From: Actinomadura citrea
GTDB lineage: Bacteria; Actinomycetota; Actinomycetes; Streptosporangiales; Streptosporangiaceae
DNA: 64,000 nt
Assembly: GCF_013409045.1 (NCBI RefSeq)
Contig: NZ_JACCBT010000001.1
Coordinates: 4,774,001 to 4,838,000, forward strand
Direction of reading: 5' to 3'
How positions within the stretch are numbered: position 1 is the stretch's first letter; the number at the start of each line of letters is the position of its first letter. Under the pieces are notes generated by a model. It saw only the letters and a program-made list of their open reading frames with translations, was not told the DNA's origin and made no database searches. Made by a program: the position numbers and the translations under genes. Shown here piece after piece: positions 57,622-64,000 of the stretch.

Positions 57622-58455
57622 CTAGGCGTCGCGGCGCTTGAGCAGGACCGCGCCGATGGCGAGCAGCAGGCCCGTCCAGAGCGCGAAGACCCCGAACCCC
57701 TGCCAGGGGGTCAGCAGGTCGTCGGTGCCCTGGCGGGACTTGGCGATCAGCTGGCCGGCCTCGGACGGCAGGTAGGCGTGGATGTGGTCGCCGATGCTGC
57801 CGGGCAGGAGCGTGGCGAGGGGCGCCAGCACCAGCACGAACCCGATGACGCCGGTGATGCCTCCGGCGGGGTGCCGGACGATGGCGCCGATCGCGAGAGC
57901 GAACAGACCGAGCATCGCCAGGTACAGGCCGCCGCCGATGACGGCGCGCAGAACGCCCTCGTCGGCCAGCGACACCTGCACCTTGTCCCCGATCAGCGCC
58001 GAGCCGATGAAGAACGAGACGAACGACACCGCGACGCCGAGGACGAACACGACCGCCCCGAACACCAGGGCCTTGGCCCACAGCACGGGCAGCCGCCGCG
58101 GCACCGCGAGCAGGCTCGCGCGGATCATGCCGGTGGAGTACTCCGAGGCGATCACCAGCACGCCGAGCACGCAGATGGTCAGCTGGCCGAGGAAGAACCC
58201 GCTGCCGAGGATGAAGCCGGTCGGGTCCGCGACGACCGAGGCGCGGTCGGCGGGGTCGGTGTTGTCCCACTGCGCGACGGTGAGGCCCACCAGCAGCGCG
58301 GTGAAGCCGAGGTCCACGATGACGAGCAGGATGAGCGTCCACAGCGTGGACCGCACGGTGCGGATCTTCGTCCACTCCGAGAGGAGCAGCCGCCCGAAGC
58401 CGGGGCGCGGGTGGGCCGCGGGGTCCGCGGCGGGCGTGGTGGTGGCCGTGGTCAT
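57622..58455 (-). CDS. ABC-2 type permease
   Basis: A 277-residue permease with six helices. It has the N-terminal LLSEWTKIRTVRSTLWTL motif, SEYSTGMIRASLLAVPRR in the first cytoplasmic loop, and ends KRRDA like its paralogue at 8978. It is coupled to the ATPase gene by ATGA. The transporter probably exports a drug or lipid; substrate unknown. Unlike the 8978 protein it has no inserted lectin-like domain. Confidence 0.88.
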   Translation of the reverse strand: MTTATTTPAADPAAHPRPGFGRLLLSEWTKIRTVRSTLWTLILLVIVDLGFTALLVGLTVAQWDNTDPADRASVVADPTGFILGSGFFLGQLTICVLGVLVIASEYSTGMIRASLLAVPRRLPVLWAKALVFGAVVFVLGVAVSFVSFFIGSALIGDKVQVSLADEGVLRAVIGGGLYLAMLGLFALAIGAIVRHPAGGITGVIGFVLVLAPLATLLPGSIGDHIHAYLPSEAGQLIAKSRQGTDDLLTPWQGFGVFALWTGLLLAIGAVLLKRRDA

Positions 58456-59420
58456 CGGGTCTCCCCCTCCTCGACGGGGACCGCGCTCGGGGGCGGGACC
58501 GTGTCCGGGACGGGCGCGCCGCCTCCGCCGTACTCGACGCTCTCGCGGGTCAGTTCCATGAACGCCGTCTCCAGCGAGCCGCGGGTCGGGGTGAGCTCGT
58601 GCAGGACGATGCCCCCGGCCGCGGCGAGCTCCCCGACGCGGGGCGCCTCCATGTGGGTCACGTTGAGCAGCCCCTCGCCGTCCGGGAAGGCCTTGCCCCC
58701 CTCGGCGGTGACGAGGTCGGCGAGGCGGGCCGCGTCCGGGCTGCGGACGATCACCGCCTTCTCGGTGCTGCGCTCGATGAACTCCTCGGTGGAGCAGTCC
58801 GCGATCAGCCGGCCGCGGCCGATGACGATGAGGTGCTCGGCGGTGACGGCCATCTCGTTCATCAGGTGGCTGGAGACGAACACCGTGCGCCCTTCGGCGG
58901 CGAGCCGCTGCATGAGCGTGCGGATCCAGACGATGCCCTCGGGGTCGAGGCCGTTGACGGGCTCGTCGAGCACGAGCACGGACGGGTCGCCGAGCAGCGC
59001 CGCGGCGATGCCGAGCCGCTGCCCCATGCCGAGCGAGAAGCCGCCGGCGCGCTTGCGGGCCACGCCGGCGAGGCCGACGAGCTCGACCACCTCGTCGACG
59101 CGCTTCTTGCCGATGCCCTGCGTCTGGGCGAGGCACAGCAGGTGGTTGTAGGCGCTGCGGCCGGTGTGCACGGCCCGCGCCTCCAGCAGCGCCCCGACGA
59201 CGCGCAGCGGCGCGTTCAGGTCGCGGTAGTGGCGGCCGTGGATCCGGGCGTCCCCGCGGTCGGGCCGGTCCAGGCCGAGCAGCAGCCGCATGGTGGTCGA
59301 CTTCCCGGCGCCGTTGGGGCCGAGGAACCCGGTGACCCGCCCGGGGACCACCGTGAATGACAGGTCGTCCACGGCCGTCCTGTCGCCGTAGCGCTTGGTG
59401 AGGTTCTCCGCCTCGATCAT
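58452..59420 (-). CDS. ABC-2 exporter ATPase subunit
   Basis: A 322-residue ATPase with Walker A GPNGAGKST, signature SLGMGQRLG, Walker B LVLDEP and NGLDPEG. The C-terminal 80 residues resemble other DRR-type extensions and end in a Pro-rich tail (VPDTVPPPSAVPVEEGE). It is a paralogue of the ATPase at 8052. Here there is one permease gene and no adjacent two-component system. The start is ATG 59420; an in-frame upstream extension has no similarity to the family. Confidence 0.9.
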   Translation of the reverse strand: MIEAENLTKRYGDRTAVDDLSFTVVPGRVTGFLGPNGAGKSTTMRLLLGLDRPDRGDARIHGRHYRDLNAPLRVVGALLEARAVHTGRSAYNHLLCLAQTQGIGKKRVDEVVELVGLAGVARKRAGGFSLGMGQRLGIAAALLGDPSVLVLDEPVNGLDPEGIVWIRTLMQRLAAEGRTVFVSSHLMNEMAVTAEHLIVIGRGRLIADCSTEEFIERSTEKAVIVRSPDAARLADLVTAEGGKAFPDGEGLLNVTHMEAPRVGELAAAGGIVLHELTPTRGSLETAFMELTRESVEYGGGGAPVPDTVPPPSAVPVEEGETR

Positions 59421-59552
59421 GCCTCTCCCGGCGTCTCTCGGTGAGTGATCCGTGACCGGAATCACACTAGCGCCCCGCCGCTCCGGACGGATCCTCCTTG
59501 GAGCCGATCCGTCACCCACCGGCTGGGCGCGCCGCGCCGGGGGCGCAGACGG

Positions 59553-59586
59553 CGAGGCGCCCTCCCCGAGCCGGGAGGGCGCCTCG
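59553..59586 (-). terminator. 14-bp stem terminator after the PH-like gene
   Basis: CGAGGCGCCCTCCC (59553-59566) pairs perfectly with GGGAGGGCGCCTCG (59573-59586) around a six-base loop, 13 bases past the stop of the minus-strand gene. Confidence 0.65.
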
Positions 59587-59598
59587 TCAGGGGGAACG

Positions 59599-59958
59599 TC
59601 AGGCGGCGACCCCATCGGCGGCGTTGATGTCCTTGTGGAACCGCTTGTGCACGTACAGCTTCTCGCCGAGAGTCTCGCAGCGCCACCACAGCCCGCTCGG
59701 CGGGCCGATCCGGGTGCCCCGGGGCAGCTCCCGCAGGACCTCGTTGACCGGCGTCATGCGCAGCCGCCCGGACCGGCAGACGAGGATGCGCCGGTCCGTC
59801 ACCACGACGACCCGGTAGGCGTTGCTGAAGATGATGATCCAGTACGAGAGCAGGGCGAAGTACTGGCTCGTGGTCTGAGCGCCGAACACCGCCTGGATGT
59901 TCTCACCCGGCTGCAGGGCGTGGGCCGCGTTGGCGCCCATCTTGTCGCGGATGGCCAC
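59599..59958 (-). CDS. Small PH-like (bPH) domain protein
   Basis: A 119-residue protein. LQPGENIQAVFGAQTTSQYF is followed by a hydrophobic stretch YWIIIFSNAYRVVVVTDRRILVCRSG, the beta-rich pattern of bacterial PH-like domains (TDRRI/L-V-x-x). The C-terminal part has EVLRELPRGTRIGPPSGLWW and KLYVHKRFHKDI. It is probably membrane-associated or lipid-sensing; role unknown. The start is GTG 59958 with GAAAGG seven bases upstream; an open extension to 60060 lacks family character. The gap 59959-60160 holds no other gene. Confidence 0.65.
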   Translation of the reverse strand: MAIRDKMGANAAHALQPGENIQAVFGAQTTSQYFALLSYWIIIFSNAYRVVVVTDRRILVCRSGRLRMTPVNEVLRELPRGTRIGPPSGLWWRCETLGEKLYVHKRFHKDINAADGVAA

Positions 59959-60160
59959 GATCGGGGCCTTTCTCGTGTTCCGATGAAACGCCTGATTGTG
60001 CCATCGACAGCCGTCACATACGACATTTCTCTCAGGTTTGGTAACCGATGCTCTCTTCATCCTCCGCGCCGGGCCACCGGACCGGAATCCGGCACGTTAT
60101 TGACCATCTGCCAATAGGTGCGCGAGGATGACCGGGCACGATCCGACCCCGGGAGGCGCC

Positions 60161-60997
60161 GTGACCGCCCCGTCCCAGATCACGCCCGACCGCCTCGCCG
60201 ACCGCGACGTGCTGCGGGCCCTGGCCGCCGAGCCCCTGGTCGGCCTCGCGGCCGGCCGGGCCCTGCTCATGCAGCTCGCCCACCCGGCCGTGGCGCGCGG
60301 CGTCGCCGAGCACAGCGACTTCGCCGAGCGCCCCCTGGCGCGGCTGTTCGGCACCCTCGACTTCCTGCTGATCGTCACCTTCGGCACGCCGGAGCAGGTG
60401 GCGCGCATCGCGGCGAAGGTGCGCGGCATCCACACGACCGTCCGCGGCGATGACTACTCCGGCAACGACCCGGACCTGCAGCTCTGGGTCAACGCGACCC
60501 TCATCGACTCGGCCCTGCACGTCTACGAGCACGTCATGCGGGGCGGCGACCCCGGCCTGGCCGAGGCCTACTACCGGCAGGCGCGGGTCGTCGCCGAGGT
60601 CCTCGGCTGCCCCCTGGAGACGCAGCCGCCCGACCTGGCCGCGTTCCGCGCCTACATGGCCGACACGCTCGCCGCCCTGGAGGTCACCGCCACCGCCCGC
60701 GAGGTCGCCGACGCGGTCCTGTGGCCCCGCCGCCTGCGCGCCCTGGCCCCCGCGCTCGCAATCTTCCGCCTCCTGACGGCCGCGCTCCTGCCCGACGAGC
60801 TGCGGGGCCAGTTCGGCCTGCCGTGGACCCCCGCCCGCCGCCGGACGGCCGGCGCGCTCCTGCGGACGGCCCGCCTCGGCCACCGCCTGACCCCCGCCTG
60901 GCTGAGGCGCCCGCCGGAGCCCCTGCTGGTGAGGCTGGCCACCTTCCGCGTGGACCGGACGCTCTCGGCCCGGCGGGCGCGGCGCCGCGCCGCCTAG
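60161..60997 (+). CDS. DUF2236 (MpaB-like oxygenase) family protein
   Basis: A 278-residue helical protein. DUF2236 motifs are GRALLMQLAHPAVARGVAEHSDF near 31-53, FGTLDFLLIVTFGT, VRGIHTTVRGDDYSGNDPDLQLWVNATLIDS near 85-115, and HVYEHVM. The conserved His and Asp/Asn residues support a haem-binding-type fold as in latex-clearing protein and MpaB-type oxidases; activity is untested. GTG 60161 has GGGAGG four bases upstream; ATG 60128 is an alternative. Its stop overlaps the convergent helY stop (CTAG). Confidence 0.85.
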   Translation: MTAPSQITPDRLADRDVLRALAAEPLVGLAAGRALLMQLAHPAVARGVAEHSDFAERPLARLFGTLDFLLIVTFGTPEQVARIAAKVRGIHTTVRGDDYSGNDPDLQLWVNATLIDSALHVYEHVMRGGDPGLAEAYYRQARVVAEVLGCPLETQPPDLAAFRAYMADTLAALEVTATAREVADAVLWPRRLRALAPALAIFRLLTAALLPDELRGQFGLPWTPARRRTAGALLRTARLGHRLTPAWLRRPPEPLLVRLATFRVDRTLSARRARRRAA

Positions 60998-63762
60998 GCG
61001 ACGGAGGAGTAGGCGACGACGCCGCGGCGCATGGCGTCCATGGCGCGGCGGGCGGTCTTGCGGATGTGGCTGTTGGGCGGCGCGGCGTCGGTGACCTGGC
61101 CGAGAAGGTCGAGCAGCTGCTTGACGGCCCGCACGAAGTCGCCCGCGGTGAGGTCGCTCTCCATCAGCACCTCGTCGAGGTCGTCGCCCTTGGCCCACCG
61201 GTAGGCGGTCCACGCGAAGCCGAGGTCGGGCTCGCGCAGGAAGGAGACGCGGTTGTCGCGCTCGACGCCCTCCAGCACGCCCCAGAGCCGCACCATGGCG
61301 GCCAGCGCGTCCTGCGCCGGGCCGGGGGGCGTGCGGGGCGGAGTGGCGTCGTCGGGCTGCCGCGACTCGTAGACGAGGGCCGACACGCACGCGGCCAGCT
61401 CGGCCGGGCCGAGCTTCTCCCACACGCCCTCGCGCAGGCTCTCGGCGGTGAGCAGGTCCAGCTCGTTGTAGATGCGGCCGAGGCGGCGGCCCTCGGCGGT
61501 GACGGAGTCGCCGTCGAGGTAGCCGAGCTGCTGCAGGACGGCGCAGACGCGGTCGAACGTGCGGGCGATGACCTGCGAGCGGCCCTCGACGCGGCGCCGG
61601 AGCTGCTCGGTCTCGCGGTCCAGGCGGTGGTAGCGCTCGGCCCAGCGGGCGTGGTCCTCGCGCTTGTCGCAGCCGTGCACCGGGTGCCGCCGCAGCTCGG
61701 CGCGCAGCCGGGTGATCTCGGCGTCGTCGACGGCGGGCGAGTCGGCGCGCGAGCGCTTGCGCTCGCGCACGTCGTCGGGGACCTTGTTGCGCAGCGTGGA
61801 CGCCAGGTCGCGGCGGTCCTGCGGGTTGCGGGGGCTGAAGGACTTCGGGATGCGGATCCGCTCGACGGGCTCGACGGCGCGCGGGAAGTCCTGGATCGAC
61901 AGCCGCTGCACCGACCGGTTCACGGTCAGCACGAGCGGCGCGGGGCCGTCGGAGCGGCGGCCGACGCCCGGGTCGAGGACGACGGCCAGGCCCGAGCGCC
62001 GCCCGGACGGGACGAGGATGACGTCGCCCGGACGCAGCCGCTCCAGGGACCGGGCGGCCTCGGCGCGGCGGGCCCCGGCGCGCTCGCGCGAGAGCTCGGA
62101 CTCGCGGTCCGACAGCCGCCGCCGCATCGCGGCGTACTCCATGAAGTCGCCGAGATGGCACTCGGCGGCCTTGGCGTAGCCCTGCAGGGCCTCCTCGTTC
62201 TTGTGCACCTGCCGGGCCAGGCCGACGACGGCGCGGTCGGCCTGGAACTGCGCGAACGACTCCTCCAGGAGCGTGCGGGCCCGTTCGTTGCCGACGGCGC
62301 CGACCAGGTTGACGGCCATGTTGTAGGACGGCCGGAAGCTGGAGTTCAGCGGGTAGGTGCGGGTGCCGGCCAGCCCGGCCACGGACGCGGGCTCGACGTT
62401 CGGGCCCCACACCACGACGGCGTGGCCCTCGACGTCGATGCCGCGCCGTCCGGCGCGCCCGGTGAGCTGGGTGTACTCGCCCGGGGTGAGGTCGACGTGG
62501 GCCTCGCCGTTCCACTTGTCCAGCTTCTCGATCACCACGGTGCGGGCGGGCATGTTGATGCCGAGCGCGAGCGTCTCGGTGGCGAACACGGCCTTGATCA
62601 GCCCGCGGGTGAACAGCTCCTCGACGATCTCCTTGAACGTGGGGAGCATCCCGGCGTGGTGGGCGGCGACGCCGCGCTCCAGGGCCTCCCGGAAGTCGCC
62701 GTAGCCGAGGATCCGCAGGTCCTCCGTCGCGATGTCGGCGGTGCGCAGCTCGGCGTGCGCGCGGATCTCCTCGGCCTCCTCCTTGGAGGTCAGCCGGATC
62801 CCGGCGTGCAGGCACTGCAGGACGGCGGCGTCGCAGCCGGCGCGGCTGAAGATGAACGTGATCGCCGGGAGCAGCCCGGCGCGCTCCAGCCGCTCGATCA
62901 CATCGGGCCGGGCGGGCGGCCGGAACCGCTGCGGGCGCGGGGCCCGGCGGCGGCCGGTGCGGCGCCCCTGGTTGACCTTGGCGCGCCGGACCTCCTCCAC
63001 CGCCATCCGGGTCAGCTGCGGGTTCAGCCTGGCCTGCCGGTCGCCGCCCTTGCCGGTGTCGACGAACAGGTCGTACAGCCGCGTCCCCACCAGCATGTGC
63101 TGGAACAGCGGGACGGGGCGGTGCTCGTCCACGATCACCGCGGTGTCGCCGCGGACCTCGTGCAGCCACTCGCCGAACTCCTCGGCGTTGCTGACGGTCG
63201 CCGACAGCGCCACGATCCGCACCGAGTCCGGAACGTGGATGATCACCTCTTCCCAGACGGCGCCGCGGAACCGGTCGGCGAGGTAGTGCACCTCGTCCAT
63301 CACGACGAACGCCAGCCCGGCGAGGGTCTGGGAGCCCGCGTACAGCATGTTCCGCAGGACCTCGGTCGTCATGACGACGATCGGGGCCTCCCCGTTGACG
63401 CTGTTGTCGCCGGTGAGCAGGCCCACCTTCTCCGGGCCGTACCGGCGGACGAGGTCGGCGTACTTCTGGTTCGACAGCGCCTTGATCGGCGTGGTGTAGA
63501 AGCACTTGCTGCCGCCGGTCAGGGCGAGGTGGACCGCGAACTCCCCCACCACCGTCTTCCCGGAACCGGTCGGGGCGGCGACCAGCACGCCGCTGCCGTC
63601 CTCCAGTGCCTGGCACGCCTCCAGCTGGAACGCGTCGAGCTCGAAGTCGTACAGCGTCCGGAAGTCCAGCAGGGCCGGGCCGTTCCCGCCGGTGCGCCTG
63701 CGGTAGGCGGCGTAGCGCTGGGCCGGGCTCTGTCCGGCCGACGTGGTGTCGGGGGTGGTCAT
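60994..63762 (-). CDS. helY: DEAD/DEAH-box helicase HelY (Ski2/Mtr4-like)
   Basis: A 922-residue superfamily 2 helicase. Motif I is APTGSGKT (63-70), motif II is D156-EVH, motif III SAT, and motif VI QLTGRAGRRGID. An Arg-rich insertion (RTGRRRAPRPQR) lies near 270-285, followed by Ski2-like C-terminal helical domains to AYSSVA. It unwinds RNA or DNA; in mycobacteria helY follows tatC as here. It has no signal peptide. The C-terminus ends tail to tail with the DUF2236 gene. Confidence 0.93.
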   Translation of the reverse strand: MTTPDTTSAGQSPAQRYAAYRRRTGGNGPALLDFRTLYDFELDAFQLEACQALEDGSGVLVAAPTGSGKTVVGEFAVHLALTGGSKCFYTTPIKALSNQKYADLVRRYGPEKVGLLTGDNSVNGEAPIVVMTTEVLRNMLYAGSQTLAGLAFVVMDEVHYLADRFRGAVWEEVIIHVPDSVRIVALSATVSNAEEFGEWLHEVRGDTAVIVDEHRPVPLFQHMLVGTRLYDLFVDTGKGGDRQARLNPQLTRMAVEEVRRAKVNQGRRTGRRRAPRPQRFRPPARPDVIERLERAGLLPAITFIFSRAGCDAAVLQCLHAGIRLTSKEEAEEIRAHAELRTADIATEDLRILGYGDFREALERGVAAHHAGMLPTFKEIVEELFTRGLIKAVFATETLALGINMPARTVVIEKLDKWNGEAHVDLTPGEYTQLTGRAGRRGIDVEGHAVVVWGPNVEPASVAGLAGTRTYPLNSSFRPSYNMAVNLVGAVGNERARTLLEESFAQFQADRAVVGLARQVHKNEEALQGYAKAAECHLGDFMEYAAMRRRLSDRESELSRERAGARRAEAARSLERLRPGDVILVPSGRRSGLAVVLDPGVGRRSDGPAPLVLTVNRSVQRLSIQDFPRAVEPVERIRIPKSFSPRNPQDRRDLASTLRNKVPDDVRERKRSRADSPAVDDAEITRLRAELRRHPVHGCDKREDHARWAERYHRLDRETEQLRRRVEGRSQVIARTFDRVCAVLQQLGYLDGDSVTAEGRRLGRIYNELDLLTAESLREGVWEKLGPAELAACVSALVYESRQPDDATPPRTPPGPAQDALAAMVRLWGVLEGVERDNRVSFLREPDLGFAWTAYRWAKGDDLDEVLMESDLTAGDFVRAVKQLLDLLGQVTDAAPPNSHIRKTARRAMDAMRRGVVAYSSVA

Positions 63763-63800
63763 ACCATCGAGCCTACGGTTTCGACCGGCCCGATACCCAA

Positions 63801-64000
63801 TCAGCGGGCCCGGTCGCCCTTCTCCAGCTCCGCGTCGATCGATTCGAGGTCGAGGGGCGAGACCTCGTCGTCGGCCAGGCCCGCGTACGGGTCGGGGCGG
63901 CGGGCCCGCCTGCGGTCGTTGAAGAAGGCCAGCAGCGCGGCGATCTCGAACAGCAGGACGGTCGGCAGCGCGAGCGCGAGCATCGTGAACGGGTCGGCGC
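63801..64000 (-). CDS. tatC: Sec-independent translocase TatC, C-terminal end (5' truncated by window)
   Basis: The frame is open to the window edge and reads ADPFTMLALALPTVLLFEIAAL followed by LAFFNDRRRARR and an acidic tail ending EKGDRAR. The D-P-x-(T/S)-M-x-x-L-A-L-P-x-x-x-L-(F/Y)-E pattern is the fifth-sixth membrane segment of TatC. Gene order tatC-helY is conserved in actinobacteria. The gap to helY is 38 bases. Only the last 65 or so codons are present. Confidence 0.85.
   Translation of the reverse strand, partial: ADPFTMLALALPTVLLFEIAALLAFFNDRRRARRPDPYAGLADDEVSPLDLESIDAELEKGDRAR

Noticed and set aside
60032..63616. A 1194-codon open frame antiparallel in phase to helY reading
   Set aside because: Composition is almost entirely Arg, Gly, Pro and Ala. 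helY explains the region fully.
1..64000. tRNA, rRNA, CRISPR or insertion sequences
   Set aside because: No tRNA T-loop with matching acceptor stem, no regularly spaced repeats and no transposase domain were seen by reading. A covariance-model search was not possible here.

Overview
The window is chromosomal DNA from a very GC-rich actinomycete, estimated by eye at over 70% GC with G or C at almost every third codon position. RbpA, the tatC-helY pair, the lnt-ppm1 pair, F420-type oxidoreductases, DUF2252, DUF2236 and DUF2470 proteins, MsiK-type sugar ATPases and many apparently leaderless promoters suggest a filamentous, Actinomadura-like or other Streptosporangiales/Streptomyces-type genome. 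The genus is inferred, not shown. I see no rRNA, tRNA, CRISPR array, prophage or intact insertion sequence.

Layout. 0-6 kb: a SPOUT RNA methylase; a possible leader peptide and hairpin before a one-frame MFS-methyltransferase protein; an EF-hand protein; a glycerophosphodiesterase; an orphan Phd-type antitoxin divergent from a tandem clpP pair; and rbpA with a SigR-type promoter. 6-11 kb: a LuxR-type two-component system divergent from an ABC-2 exporter with a lectin-like domain in one permease. 11-14.7 kb: fxsA and the lipoprotein-acylation/mannosylation pair ppm1-lnt, with a long structured leader. 14.8-23.8 kb: a split lysine-aminomutase locus (kal-kamE-kamD and kdd/kamA) interrupted by a DUF4239 protein, a Pro-rich wall protein, a phosphatase remnant and a DUF2252 protein. 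23.8-28.1 kb: P450, DUF3616, acyl-CoA dehydrogenase and FHA protein. 28.2-34.8 kb: an amino-sugar or glycoside uptake operon (ROK regulator, binding protein, two permeases, GH4, BadF-type kinase) with no ATPase of its own. 35-44 kb: an F420-type oxidoreductase, Lrp and LacI regulators, a stand-alone MsiK-like ATPase, and a complete sugar importer on the minus strand. 44-49 kb: M24 peptidase, 5'-3' exonuclease, Crp-type regulator, RNB nuclease. 49-55 kb: heme oxygenase with an amidohydrolase-DUF2470 protein, and nirB with a second flavoprotein. 55-64 kb: sirtuin, DUF4142 lipoprotein and MarR regulator sharing a palindrome, a remnant Fe-S oxidoreductase tail, an ABC-2 exporter, a PH-like protein, a DUF2236 protein, helY and the 3' end of tatC.

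How parts fit. KamA, KamDE, Kdd and Kal cover every step from lysine to crotonyl-CoA except the cleavage step (kce), which is not in the window. The MsiK-like ATPase could energise the ATPase-less importer at 29-33 kb. Regulation is unusually readable: palindromes sit next to the ROK, LacI, MarR and Crp genes, and a TTAC-N3-GTAA-like element recurs before four unrelated genes.
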